Source: Stagonosporopsis chrysanthemi (taxonomy: Eukaryota; Ascomycota; Dothideomycetes; Pleosporales; Didymellaceae). From it: a stretch of DNA of 64,000 nucleotides. Positions 31,865 to 42,056 of the stretch are shown in pieces. The notes below the pieces were generated by a model that worked only from the letters and a program-made list of their open reading frames with translations, made no database searches and was not told the DNA's origin. Every line of letters starts with the position of its first letter. Positions within the stretch are counted from its first letter, which is position 1. The stretch lies in the NCBI GenBank assembly GCA_022560025.1, contig JAFISE010000061.1, positions 1 through 64,000 of the forward strand, given 5' to 3'. The translations under genes and the position numbers were made by a program.

Positions 31865-33013
31865 TCATCTCGTGCGATTGCGACCAACCAAATCACGCAA
31901 GTTCGTGAAGCTCATGATGCGTGAGAGCCCGCGTCGGGAGTTAGCAGCTGTGGCAGATGCTGGTTGAAGCGCCCTTGACGGCGCCGTTGAAAGCTGTATG
32001 GGCCTGTGACTCAGTTGTGTGCCGTCTACGAGTCGCGATGCACTGTTCGTCCGAGGCGGTAGCAACGTCAAATTCCCAGGCGGATAGGGTTCGTACTGCT
32101 CTGCTAAACGCCTCGTTCGATACATGGACTGCCGATCGTTGCTGCTACTTTCCGTTGCCTGGCCAGCAGCAGCGCTGAAACCCGACGTTCCGATACCATC
32201 CATTGGAGTTGAATCGGGCTGTGAAAACCGGTGACCATTGACAGCCTGAACTTCTGACAATGATGGTGGGCTGTCTCTAGAAGTGATACCGAATATTGAA
32301 TGAGAGTCCTGTCCGGGTCCAAGATCTACAACGACAGGATCATGTACGTCTCTGGGACTCCCAAAGCCCAGGCTAGTATCATCACGCTGTGGATGAATAC
32401 TAGAGGAGTTCGAAGCGCTCTGAGTGGATTCGGTAGCACTTTGCAGAAACGTACGTACGTCATCCCTTTGTAGGAATGTATGTATGCGATCTTCTGCTTG
32501 CAGTAGGCGGAGTCTTACGCTCTGGTCTAGGGGTGACGATCGTGTGACCTCAAGCAACTCTAACTCTTCCAAATTCCTAATTAAGCGCTCCACTTGCAGT
32601 ACTGCCCTACTATCGTTGCTACCTTGCAGGTACTCCAGCGAGGCCGATTGAAAAGTTCTTGAGGGAAGGTGATCTCGTATCGAGGTGCTTGACAAGATTT
32701 GAGGAGCCGGCACTTGTGTCGTGTTTGTATCTCTGGGGGTCGGTAGGCTCAATCCTCTTCTGGTGAACCATTTCCGGCGGCAGACTGGACATAGATTTCT
32801 GGTAGGATTGGGACTGACAATCCACGCCTCAAGGCACCGACGCCCGAAGACATGCTCGCACTCGCTGTTGCTTGTGGCTTTCACGGCTTGATGCGCATTC
32901 TCGTCGTAATGATCCAGGCAGATACTGCACTCGCCTCTTCCGAAGGACTCACCGCATTCCGAGGAGATGTAGGAAGCTTTGAAAGCCCTAAAGGTGGGGA
33001 ACCTGCGCGGCAT
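31865..33013 (-). CDS. RING-finger protein, probable E3 ubiquitin ligase
   Basis: 382 aa, unspliced, ATG 33013. A RING domain lies at about residues 29-78: C29-x2-C32, C52-E-H54, C60, then C75-P-V-C78-R. The position that usually holds the fifth ligand is Gly57 (H-V-F-G-R-R-C), a variant I have seen in fungal RING proteins. RING fingers recruit ubiquitin-charged E2 enzymes. A short helical segment follows (about 140-185: E-R-L-I-R-N-L-E-E-L-E-L-L-E). The rest is Ser/Pro/Arg-rich and disordered, and the end is basic (F-T-N-L-R-D-L-V-G-R-N-R). No membrane segment, so probably soluble. Substrates unknown. Confidence 0.85.
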   Translation of the reverse strand: MPRRFPTFRAFKASYISSECGESFGRGECSICLDHYDENAHQAVKATSNSECEHVFGRRCLEAWIVSPNPTRNLCPVCRRKWFTRRGLSLPTPRDTNTTQVPAPQILSSTSIRDHLPSRTFQSASLEYLQGSNDSRAVLQVERLIRNLEELELLEVTRSSPLDQSVRLRLLQAEDRIHTFLQRDDVRTFLQSATESTQSASNSSSIHPQRDDTSLGFGSPRDVHDPVVVDLGPGQDSHSIFGITSRDSPPSLSEVQAVNGHRFSQPDSTPMDGIGTSGFSAAAGQATESSSNDRQSMYRTRRLAEQYEPYPPGNLTLLPPRTNSASRLVDGTQLSHRPIQLSTAPSRALQPASATAANSRRGLSRIMSFTNLRDLVGRNRTR

Positions 33014-33725
33014 TTCTTGATACTACTGTTGTTAACCATCATAGGCCCTGATGCAGGTCTTGACCGCGCACTCACAAATACGTTGATCCTGCCGAGGTAC
33101 GGCAGCTGGCACTAATGCTGAGTTATACAAATTGCCATAATCTGCGATCAGAGTGGCAACAGCGCTTTAATAGTAGTTGACGATGATTTCTGCTCCACCT
33201 ACAGCAACATCATGTTTGCTTATATTTCGTAGCGTGCACTAACGCGTGGCATCGTGCGTTTCATTAGCCTCTCGAGACCCCTTCTCAGAACCTGCAACTG
33301 GTGATATCATTGATATCTGCAATATGCACCTCGCCGCGCTGCTTTCTATTGAGGACAGTTTATAGTTTTCGGTCATCAGACTTTCAGTCCAAGATGTCCC
33401 AGCGCATATTGTACATAGTGGCAGTTCATTGACGGCATAGAGTTGTTATATATCATTGTCAAGACTTGCAGCATATGAGAGAAGCATGATCCCTCAGTGT
33501 CGATTCAAAATTAGCTGTTTGATTTTGTACGGTTCTGAAAACCATGGTAGCTTCGACGTGGCTAAGCCAGACTAGGGTTATCACTATTGTTGAGGTACGT
33601 TACCATAGACTGACCAACGCTGGAATCTGGCATGGTATGAGAGCGGTGTCGTGTCGAAACGCGTGCTGTGGTCGCGTTGCGTTGCGTCGCGTCCGGAATG
33701 AGTGGAGGAGGGCTCTTAGCGCGGC
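33014..33725. other. intergenic upstream of RING gene
   Basis: AT-richer promoter-like DNA. No supported gene. Confidence 0.45.
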
Positions 33726-34076
33726 TTAGTCATCACTGCAATCACGACTCGGATCGACTTGAGTGATCTTTGCAGCAACCAACGATCGGTAATCAATGAG
33801 CGAACTCGAACCTCCAGGAGTCTGATCTTGGAGGTTGTTCCATTGAATCCAAAAATAAGGGCCCCTTTGCCTATTTTCGGTGCCATCCCTGATTAGCCTT
33901 CCGGAAAGAAACCCTCCAGAACTGCCCCTCGGTCGGCCCGCGATTTGGCGTCCCCAAGAACAAGAACAGTAGTCATGCGATCTTACCGCAGCTCCGTCCA
34001 ACGCCAGAACCGTGCTTGAAAGGAAGAAAATAGCAAAACATGAACCGCTGCTAAACGAAAACAACCCGCGATGCAT
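33726..34076 (-). CDS. possible small secreted protein
   Basis: An ATG-initiated frame of 116 aa. Residues 8-31 are hydrophobic with a signal-peptide shape (S-C-F-A-I-F-F-L-S-S-T-V-L-A-L-D). The remainder is Gly/Ser/Arg-rich with few Cys (C-S-C-S, D-C-S). No family match, and the frame length could arise by chance. Confidence 0.3.
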   Translation of the reverse strand: MHRGLFSFSSGSCFAIFFLSSTVLALDGAAVRSHDYCSCSWGRQIAGRPRGSSGGFLSGRLIRDGTENRQRGPYFWIQWNNLQDQTPGGSSSLIDYRSLVAAKITQVDPSRDCSDD

Positions 34077-34227
34077 CGCTCAAAGATCAACGTCTGTCAT
34101 ACTCCTCGATTCCGCGGGAAACGTATAGAGAGTCCAAGCCGACAAGGGTCAGCATGCCTGCTCTGTTGGCGCATCATACTGAACAGCTCAACGCGCTGCA
34201 GCTGATCGTCTGATCGTGTTCGGTCGA

Positions 34228-34627
34228 TCATTGGCTTCTTCGTATCCTTTGGGCGATAGGGACAGGCGCATTGACGAATACATCGTTTCCACCGGCTACT
34301 CGAGATTGCTTTTCTTCGTATGCCTGCGACGATATCTTCAGATCTTCAATTTGTGCCTGCAAGGGTCAGCCTAAAGTATTCAAGTCCTCCTTGCAAGCCT
34401 CACCTTTGTCAACGGCGGACCAATAGTCGATATCAGGAAACCGTCTCGTCCCTGGTCTATGGTAAGCTTTGCCTTGTGGATTCGGGTGCGTACCTTGAAT
34501 TGACACATACCTGAAAAGTGTATGGCCTGACGATCGCATCTGGACCGCAATGGTATCTGATTTCATTCTGGATCACTGCACGCGAGATGCCATAACCCGG
34601 GATAAAGTATGAGTTTGGAGTTGCCAT
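34228..34627 (-). CDS. 97-aa conserved fungal protein, three exons
   Basis: Exons are 34627-34511, 34451-34404 and 34356-34228. Introns are 59 nt (GTATGT..CAG) and 47 nt (GTGAGG..CAG), and all phases are 0. The product opens M-A-T-P-N-S-Y-F-I-P-G-Y-G-I-S-R-A-V-I-Q, continues I-V-R-P-Y-T-F-Q then G-R-D-G-F-L-I-S, and has a basic/Gln-rich helix (A-Q-I-E-D-L-K-I-S-S-Q-A-Y-E-E-K-Q) before a tail ending R-I-R-R-S-Q. I recall the Y-F-I-P-G-x-G-I-S-R ... V-R-P pattern in small proteins of Pezizomycotina with no assigned function. The exon of 48 nt hides it from ORF searches. Confidence 0.8.
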
Positions 34628-35345
34628 TCTGGCCCTTTTAACGGGATATAGTATTGATGGGATAGAGATCGATTTCGAGCCGGGTTCACCCTACGTTCAA
34701 GTGTTGTTGAAGTGAGAGCAAGCTCGGGCTTCGCACGATTTATACATCCTGGTGGCCCAGTCGACAAGGCGGACGACCATCTATGGACCAGACAAGGACG
34801 ATGCCGCAAAGGTGTTGTCTCAGCACCGTACCCGAGAGCTGTACCGACGAAGGCCCTGGTTGGGCAGGTATGCGCTGATGCCGCTCGCCTCATTCTCGCC
34901 CTATCGGCCCAACGACGATCATTGGGCGGCATCCGCCTCAGCCAATCCTTATAACGCCCTGTTCCTGTATTTGTTCTAGTAGCATTACCGGTGGATTACA
35001 TCCACTGAGAAGGCCGCAAAGACTCGAAAGCCTCAAAGTCGTGTTGTACAATCACCTCTTTGGCAGATGGCGTTCGCGCAGTAGCACAACTGCCACGTCC
35101 TCACCCCTCACACTAAACACAAGGACTTGGTGTATAAGGCCGATCTCTTTGCCACCACTGCCTACTCTACGCATTTTGACAAACTTGATTCAAATGGTTC
35201 GTATTCCCATCCGCGCGGAATAACGCTCGTTGTGCTACAAAGCATCGACGTTCTTGGCGATCGCCGGCCTCGACAAATACAGATGTCGATCACCACCATC
35301 AGACTGTGCACATTTCGACTGTTGGGCGTTGTATGCAGTGGGTCC
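34628..35345. other. intergenic between two intron-rich small genes
   Basis: Promoter of the 97-aa gene and 3' flank of the 136-aa gene. No gene supported on the plus strand. Confidence 0.4.
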
Positions 35346-36004
35346 TCAATGATAGGTCGCCGGTGTCTCGCATGAGGAAGTCTCCGCCTCACCGCTCCCG
35401 CTACCAAGATCTGTCAAGTTCATGAGATGTTCGAAGATCGCAGGGACATCCCTTCCTGAACATACTCGGCATCCGGACCACCGGGCATCTCTGAATCGTC
35501 GTCGCTTCAGCGCATCACAACACACGATTGTAACCTTGGGCTTTTATGTTACCCATTGACCAGGATGTGCTCGTTGTCTTCCGTCCTTCCTAAGAAGATT
35601 CTAAAACTTGCCGACTATTTCCTCAAGCCTATAGGGTATTTGGGTGCAGCAAGGTCCGAGGTAGTGCTACATCAGCAGTCGATTATACATGATACGAACG
35701 GTCTGCATTGAATCCGCAAGAGTTGAGATACGAGGGGTTCACGCAATGCACCAAGACCCAATCGCCGAATGCCATAGCCACCTCGCACTTCATGCATGCG
35801 GGATAACCATTAGGCTTCCGTTTCATATCTCGTGCTGCTGCAAGCCCGACGACGGCCACGGTATCTAATCTTGTGGACGCAAAACTTTTGTCAGTCACAG
35901 ACTTCCCCTGCTGGAGATAACAGTCGGCGACCGTATGAAATCACCTGCAAGTAAGACAAGCGCGCGCGTTGCGTAACTCCAGTTTGATTACGGTCAGCCG
36001 ACAT
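35346..36004 (-). CDS. 136-aa intron-rich protein with a Cys-rich core, five exons
   Basis: Exons are 36004-35899, 35837-35689, 35614-35553, 35504-35466 and 35400-35346 (411 nt). Introns are 61, 74, 48 and 65 nt, with donors GTGACT, GTATAA, GTAACA and GTATGT. The product starts M-S-A-D-R-N-Q-T-G-V-T-Q-R. The core is P-A-C-M-K-C, then W-V-L-V-H-C-V-N-P and L-N-S-C-G-F; four Cys with C-x2-C spacing suggest a zinc site. It then reads F-R-I-F-L-G-R-T-E-D-N-E and ends with an acidic disordered tail (D-D-D-S-E-M-P). The join is inferred from signals and phase only. Introns 2 and 3 have weaker sites, so limits there may shift by a few bases. Function unknown. Confidence 0.6.
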
Positions 36005-39000
36005 TGCGTAAGCGTTCGTGTGCAAGCGAGCCTAAAACTAATGCTCAAGGACCGAGCCACTGGGCTCGGAGGGCTCCTACACACCTCGCATACAGCCCAC
36101 ACTTGATGGACCTGACTACCCCGCACAGCTGCCACTTCAAGTCTTTCCTATGTCAATATCCGTACACAGCGGTAAGCGTGTCGATGGGCATCACCGTTGC
36201 CTAAGTGGCGTACACCGCACTGGGCTGCCCACCGGAAGCATGGGCTTGATTACATCCGAAATTGTTGCTCACTTCTAGTCAGCATATCGTCAATTAGTGG
36301 AAATCCATATTCGAGAGTGCTTACTCGCTTAGTCCATCACTTCGCTAACAGAGACCATACACTACATCGAGTGCAAACGCCTCACTCGACAGAAGTTGGA
36401 GCTTGCCCTCTATGCCGAGATGAGGAACAAACAGCAAGGCTGTGAAGCTGCACAAAGGACGCTAGCTTGGTAAGCAACGATGTTGAAAGTATCAATCAGT
36501 CTCGATGTATGGTGACAACGTCTCGAATCGGAACGCCCTGAAGCCCGCATTTTACGCGCCTCACAAGCAAGTCGCATGCTGATACGGGCATGTGTACTTG
36601 AAATGTTCTTATCTCCAAGGTCCAGGGTAATTTTCTGCCTTTACAGTTTTACCCACATCTCGGTACAGTGAGGCTGAATGTTGCCTTGCCGGCGATTCAA
36701 TCGTCAGGATTCGAATCAAGGATGAAAGTTATGCCATTGTACTCCGAACTTAGCTAGTTCATCACTGTATCGATTGACGACACCATCAGAAGCGCCACCA
36801 AGCGATCATACCGAGGGTACCCATACGCTACCCAATCCTTGACGAGACTACATCTGCATTGCGAAGCCTCACCATTGCGTACGACCATGGCGCAAGAAGT
36901 CTCCGCCTCTATCTCTCCACCCTGATCCAGCTGGGTATAACGCATCAAAAGACACGGGTTGGAGTCCTGGGACCGCAACCCTAGCATTTTCTCCCGCCTC
37001 ATCTCACGCTCCTTCTTCCGTCATATTACCACAAGCTTAATGCTCTTCATTCCGAAACATTCTGCTTCCGACCACCTGACATCCAAAATCGCCATTTGAC
37101 ACCCGATCTGGCTACAACATCCGAAACCTCCCCGCAGTCGCCTAGCACCAGACGTTCACTAAGCGCCTCCGCCTCACTCCCCATACTTTTTTGCTTTACC
37201 GACGGCCCACCCGGCCAAACCCCTCTCAAACCTGGATGGTGACCTGCAAGGTCGTCTTACTAATCCCACCGACCTACGCGGCGCATGCGAACATCCCCGA
37301 ACATCTCCATCCATTTCACCGACACAAAGAGACAAAACGCAATCATGAGGCGAACCCCTTCCACCGCCCTCAAAAGAAAAATCTGTTTCCAATACCGCTG
37401 TTACCCTCATATTGATCCGCACCCACACATCCACACCTATTGTACGCAAGTCACAGAAATCTGCAACACAATTTCACACCGAGCCTGAGCACTAAAAGCC
37501 AGCTGAGGCGGCTCTCCCAGTTAGATTACATGTGGATATGAATGCACAGATGAGGCAGCCAATGGGGTGCATTTGGAGCCGGAGTGGGTAAGAACAATCG
37601 GGCCGGTGGGTGCAGTCACGCTTGCAATGTACAATGTGGCTGTGTTGAGAGTTGAGGGTTGAAATTTGAGGCTTAAGATGTGAAGTGGAAACAGTGTGGT
37701 GGGTTGGAGAACAAGACGGAATAGGGTGTCTGGTGATGTGTTAGGGAGATGAAATTCTGTGTGTGCCTGTTGAAAGGAAGAGTGAGGGTGTGAGTACAGA
37801 TCTTCGAGGCGCATGGATGGACATCAGGTAAACGTTTCCTGCGCAGTGAATCTAATTCTTGAAATTCTACTGAGCGGGTTGGTGCAACGAAATGGGAAAA
37901 CTAGATAGGTCTCAAACCACTATAAGCTGCCACTCCGATTCCCCTTTCTGAGACATATCCGCACCCATTGTTTCAAACTGTAGATTTATATTCATTTCCG
38001 CTTACTCGACAGTTTTCCATACCTAATTCTCGGTGCCTGATATCTCCACAAAAGAACGCAGGAATCACGTGGTGGCTCCCTGTCGTGACTCTCGATCACG
38101 GGATATGAAACCAGATATTCAAAGAAGTGCGGAAGATAGAATAGTGTGCGCCACATAAGCAAGTTGTTGGATACTTGTTTTCAAGGTAACGAATCTTGCA
38201 CTCTCTGGCGGTCTGTTGTGGTTCTGCTGCAGTGGAGCAACTTAGGACGACCGGAGCTTGTGTTGTAGATAGTAGCGCAAGGACACCGGAAGACTCCGAG
38301 GCTCCGTCTATCTCTACGTGATGTAGTACTGGGCTATGTACGGAGGACCCTTGCTTGCCGATGATGCTTGGTACTTCGTCTGACTCGTCTCGATGCTACG
38401 GCCTCGTGCCGCGTTCTCCGCATCCGCCTGAAGCTCACAGATATATTCGTTGTGTTGCAGCTATGCTATCTGTCGTTTGTTCATGCAGCTATGTCGAAGA
38501 TGTCAGGTTTCAGTACAGAATAGGCGACATGCAATGCATGCATACTATACGTAGCTCAAAATCCCCCCACAGCCCATTACAGGCACTCAAGACAGCTAAG
38601 CCCTATCTACCAATTCCGATCACTCATAAAAATTGCAAAATACGCCGTAGCATATGCAATAATGAGGGTCGCCGTGGGTGTAGCAACGAGGAAAGCAAAG
38701 ACCGAAAACATAACTCCAATAAAATGCTTTTAAAACACACGTGTGTGAATGAGTAGCAGCGATAGGCCCAGTGTAGGGCCGTCTTTCTAAGCTTTATGTG
38801 TTTGTGGGCGTTGGCAGCAGTGGTGGTGTCTTTACGGGGAAAGTCGTCACACGACCATTTCGCGTGCCCTGGTGTGATTAAGCCCCGCCACATGCTGGAC
38901 GCAGGGTCATCTGGTTCAGGACCAGTAGGTACAGAAGATTCTGTTGTATGGTGTAGAAGCGTGTCGTGTGCTCTGTTGCTGTATCGAGTTAACGTTGTTT

Positions 39001-39495
39001 TGTGGGTTTGTGGAGGTGTGTGCTGCAGCTTGCCGGAAGGCGGCGTACTGCCGACCGTATGATTAAGGTGATTGCTTGGAGCACGGTCATATGTGGTCTT
39101 GAGGGGCGGTCAGTTGATGTGGAAGGATCATCTTCGCATCAAATGCCCTTGGGATTGATGTGTGGTCTTGCCTCTTCGTGTTGTACAAAGTCTGGTGTGC
39201 ACTTCAGGTGGATGCGAAGATTGCCTACGCCTGCGGCTGCCGAAGGTAAGCGAACCGTATGTATCTTATGCAGTAGATGGTAGAGAATCGAAAGAACCGT
39301 AGAGCAGAGTAGTTGAATTGTGAAATGATGCCCATTGATTTCGCTTCAAGCCATACTTTCGACTACATGTTATTCCACCAAAACCGGCATATTTGAATTG
39401 TACGTCCCGTACATGCGCAAGTAACCCCGAAAATGCCAAGCACTACTCGAACATGCGCAAAGAAGTTGTGCTCAAATCGAACACAGGAGACCAGA
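36005..39495. other. 3.5-kb stretch without a resolved gene
   Basis: Codon-like pieces exist but do not assemble. One is an ATG at 36150 followed by a GTAAGC donor and an open segment to about 36470 on the plus strand. Another is an 82-codon minus frame at 36754-37002 (ATG 37002). Between 37.5 and 39.3 kb both strands look non-coding, with GT-rich sequence. No repeats, transposon ends or tRNA were recognised. Small spliced genes could be hidden here, as they were at 34.2-36.0 kb. Confidence 0.35.
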
Positions 39496-41078
39496 CTATT
39501 GCACATCGCTGTACATTCTCCTCGGCGCAGGTGGTAGTCCACCATTCGGCGGCGGCCCTCTCGATTGGGGTCTCGAATTCGACCCGTTCGATGCTTGCGG
39601 CGCCGGTCGCATAGGGAGAGACATTTGACCACCTTGACTTGACTGGCTGTTCGATTGGCTGTGATAGCTGATGCTGCTCGATGTGCGTTGGGGGTAGGCT
39701 GGTCGTGGTGGCGCTGGCCCGTGGTCTTGCCTGACATCAGCAGAGCCTCTCCTTGAAGATGACTCCTGCTGTCTGATGTCCGCAGACCCTCGCCTAGGTG
39801 CTGGATCTTGGTTCTGCAGCTTCTCACGGATGCTGCCCGATGGCACGGATGAGGTAAGATGTGACTTGCGCTTGTTGTGTTCAAGCATGCTCGTTGCCCA
39901 GGCTTCAAGATCGACCGGTGTGCGTTTCGCGGCCTGCAGGAAAGCATCGTGATCCTGAACGCTGTTAGTAAACAAATAAGCAGGGGTCTAACTATCACAT
40001 ACGTAGAGCTCTTTAGGTGTTGGCCGCTCCTTGGGATCTTTGAGCAGGCACTTGGCGACCATGTCTTCCAGGATGGAAGGGAATGCATCGCTCTTGGGCA
40101 GCTTTGGAGCAGGCTCTAAAACGATTTGCTGCAGAAGGTCGAGGATGCCTTGGGGACCTCCAGCGTCGTCATCGTCTGCGCTTCCTGAGAATGGGAATTT
40201 CCCAATAGCCAGCTCCATGATCGAAAGACCAACACTCCAGACATCTGATTTGACAGTGTAAGGCGAACCCTGGATGCGCTCGGGAGCCATGTATGTACCC
40301 GTTCCAACAAAGGTCTCGGCGATGGACCCGTCGAGTTCGCTGGATACACCGAAGTCACAGAGTTTGATCTGGCCCTTCGAGTTGACGAGAATGTTGGACG
40401 GCTTCAGGTCGCGGTGCATAATGCGGTGGGCGCTGTAAAGATAGCTTAGGCCGCCAAGCACAGCTTCTGCAATCTTTCCGAGGACGTCGACTCGTACGGG
40501 CCCAAACTGGCGCGATACCCAATCAAGGGCACTATTGCAGAATGTCAGTCACTGCAAGTCCAAACGCCACGGACGGCTGCTTACCCTACGTCCATATACT
40601 CCATGCACATAATGACGTCGCCAGAGTCGTTCTGGAAAGCGCCATAGAAATCGACAATGTACGGCGAGTTACATTCGTGCATGATGCGGAGCTCTCGCAC
40701 GATGCGTTTCCGTACTTCGTTTTTCGCTTCGACGTGTATGACCTGCGACTGTCAGCGACTCTGCTCACGGCTGGTTGCCCCTCCTGAACCGTTCGAACGC
40801 ACCTTCCTCGCCATGATGACCTTTGTAGCTGCGTGCTGGACCTTGCTGACTGTGCCTCCGTTTCCTGATCCCAGTTCCCGCAGAACTATCAGATCCTCCG
40901 CCTTCAAGTCAAGCTGGAACTCGACGCCGATTTCGAGAGTCTCCTCCTTTGCATTGCCCAAGCCGCCTAGCCCCTGTGAATCGCTTTCTGAGGGCGCCGG
41001 CTTTGGTGGGGGAGCACTCAGCGCGAGGCCCTTCTTGTTCTTCCGCTTCATCGTCTTGGGGGCGAATGGGTCGGCCAT
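39496..41078 (-). CDS. MAP kinase kinase of the Ste7/MEK type, four exons
   Basis: Exons are 41078-40803, 40742-40585, 40531-40003 and 39954-39496 (1,422 nt, 473 aa). Introns are GTGCGT..CAG (60 nt), GTAAGC..TAG (53 nt) and GTATGT..CAG (48 nt). Near the N-terminus is a MAPK-docking-like motif, K-R-K-N-K-K-G-L-A-L. The kinase domain begins at about residue 62: glycine loop G-S-G-N-G-G (70-75), catalytic Lys92 in M-A-R-K, H-R-D-L-K-P-S-N, D-F-G, and an activation loop with the dual target S-I-A-E-T, then G-T-Y-M-A-P-E-R. The C-terminal about 130 residues are Ser/Pro/Gln-rich and disordered. This dual-specificity kinase should phosphorylate a Fus3/Kss1-type MAPK in the pheromone/invasive-growth pathway. 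The Ste7-branch assignment rests on S-x-x-x-T plus the docking motif, without a tree. Confidence 0.93.
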
Positions 41079-42056
41079 GGTGGGCTATGTGCAGCGTCTT
41101 CCGCGCCGTGGAGAGAAAAGAGCGAGAGCGAGAGCCGGTGACGGCGAGCAGTTTCAGAGGCAGGTGGGCGTGGCCGTGTGTGGTTTCGAGTTGCCGCCCG
41201 AGGATGGGTCGACTGATGGGTCGCCAATCACGGCTGTGTCCCAATGCAGGACAGCGTTTATTGGATTGCCGGCGGGGACGTGCTATAGCGAGAGCTGCGT
41301 GCCTGATTGGGGGCCGGCCGCGGTGTGATATAGGGAGCGTGAGTCTTGTCAACGGCTGCGGGGGACTCAGGAGAATGCGAGGTCCTGTTAGTTATCGAAT
41401 AGCGGGGCCGAGTGTTTGTGCATGCGGCGCCAAAAACGATCAAGGCTGCGGGCAGGCAGCGCAACACGACCACGATTAGCTTGCTGACAGGCTCGGACCA
41501 ACTTCAAGCGAGTACCAATGCAAAAGGGCGTCGAGCAGAGGGCGCGTCTCTGATATATGTCTACGCTCAACTGCGTGTTTCAGCTGGGCCACCATGCTTC
41601 ACCCGTCGTTCTAGCGCTCCATGCAGGCCTCAGGGCTCAGGGTCTCAGGGCCAGTAGACATGTGAGACTGTGGCCCTGGCTGGCTGCCAGCGCAGCACGA
41701 AAATGGGGATGCTGGCCCTGGAGCACGAGTCGCGCACACAACACGTATCTATTGTTTGCACCTCATCTTGCTGAGAGGGCGCCGAGTACCGCCAGGGTTA
41801 GTCTGGAGTCTGGAGGTGCTGTACTATCACGTGATATCGGAGCTACGGCGCTGAAGCGCCGAGTTGCTCTTTCGCTTTGAAGACGCGTTGGGTCACCCTT
41901 TCTGCCTTGTCCGCGCCGTTCACCTCAACCCTCTTTATCCTCTTTCCTCTGGAATCGCCGTGCCTTGCTTCCTGTGCCGGCCTTTCGAACGCCCCGAAAC
42001 TGCCTGTTCGACGCCCATAGACGCTTTCGCGCATCTCCTTTACATCACCGTACACA
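41079..42056. promoter_or_regulatory. 978-bp divergent region between MAPKK and SPT6
   Basis: Contains both upstream regions. A CT-rich leader (about 41890-41950) precedes the SPT6 start. No gene is supported inside. Confidence 0.45.

Noticed and set aside
36150..36720. Possible plus-strand spliced gene starting at ATG 36150
   Set aside because: Several mutually exclusive joins give equally plausible proteins of different frames, so no model can be defended.
36690..36730. GATTCGAATC sequence resembling a tRNA B box
   Set aside because: No matching A box or cloverleaf arms within tRNA distance on either strand.
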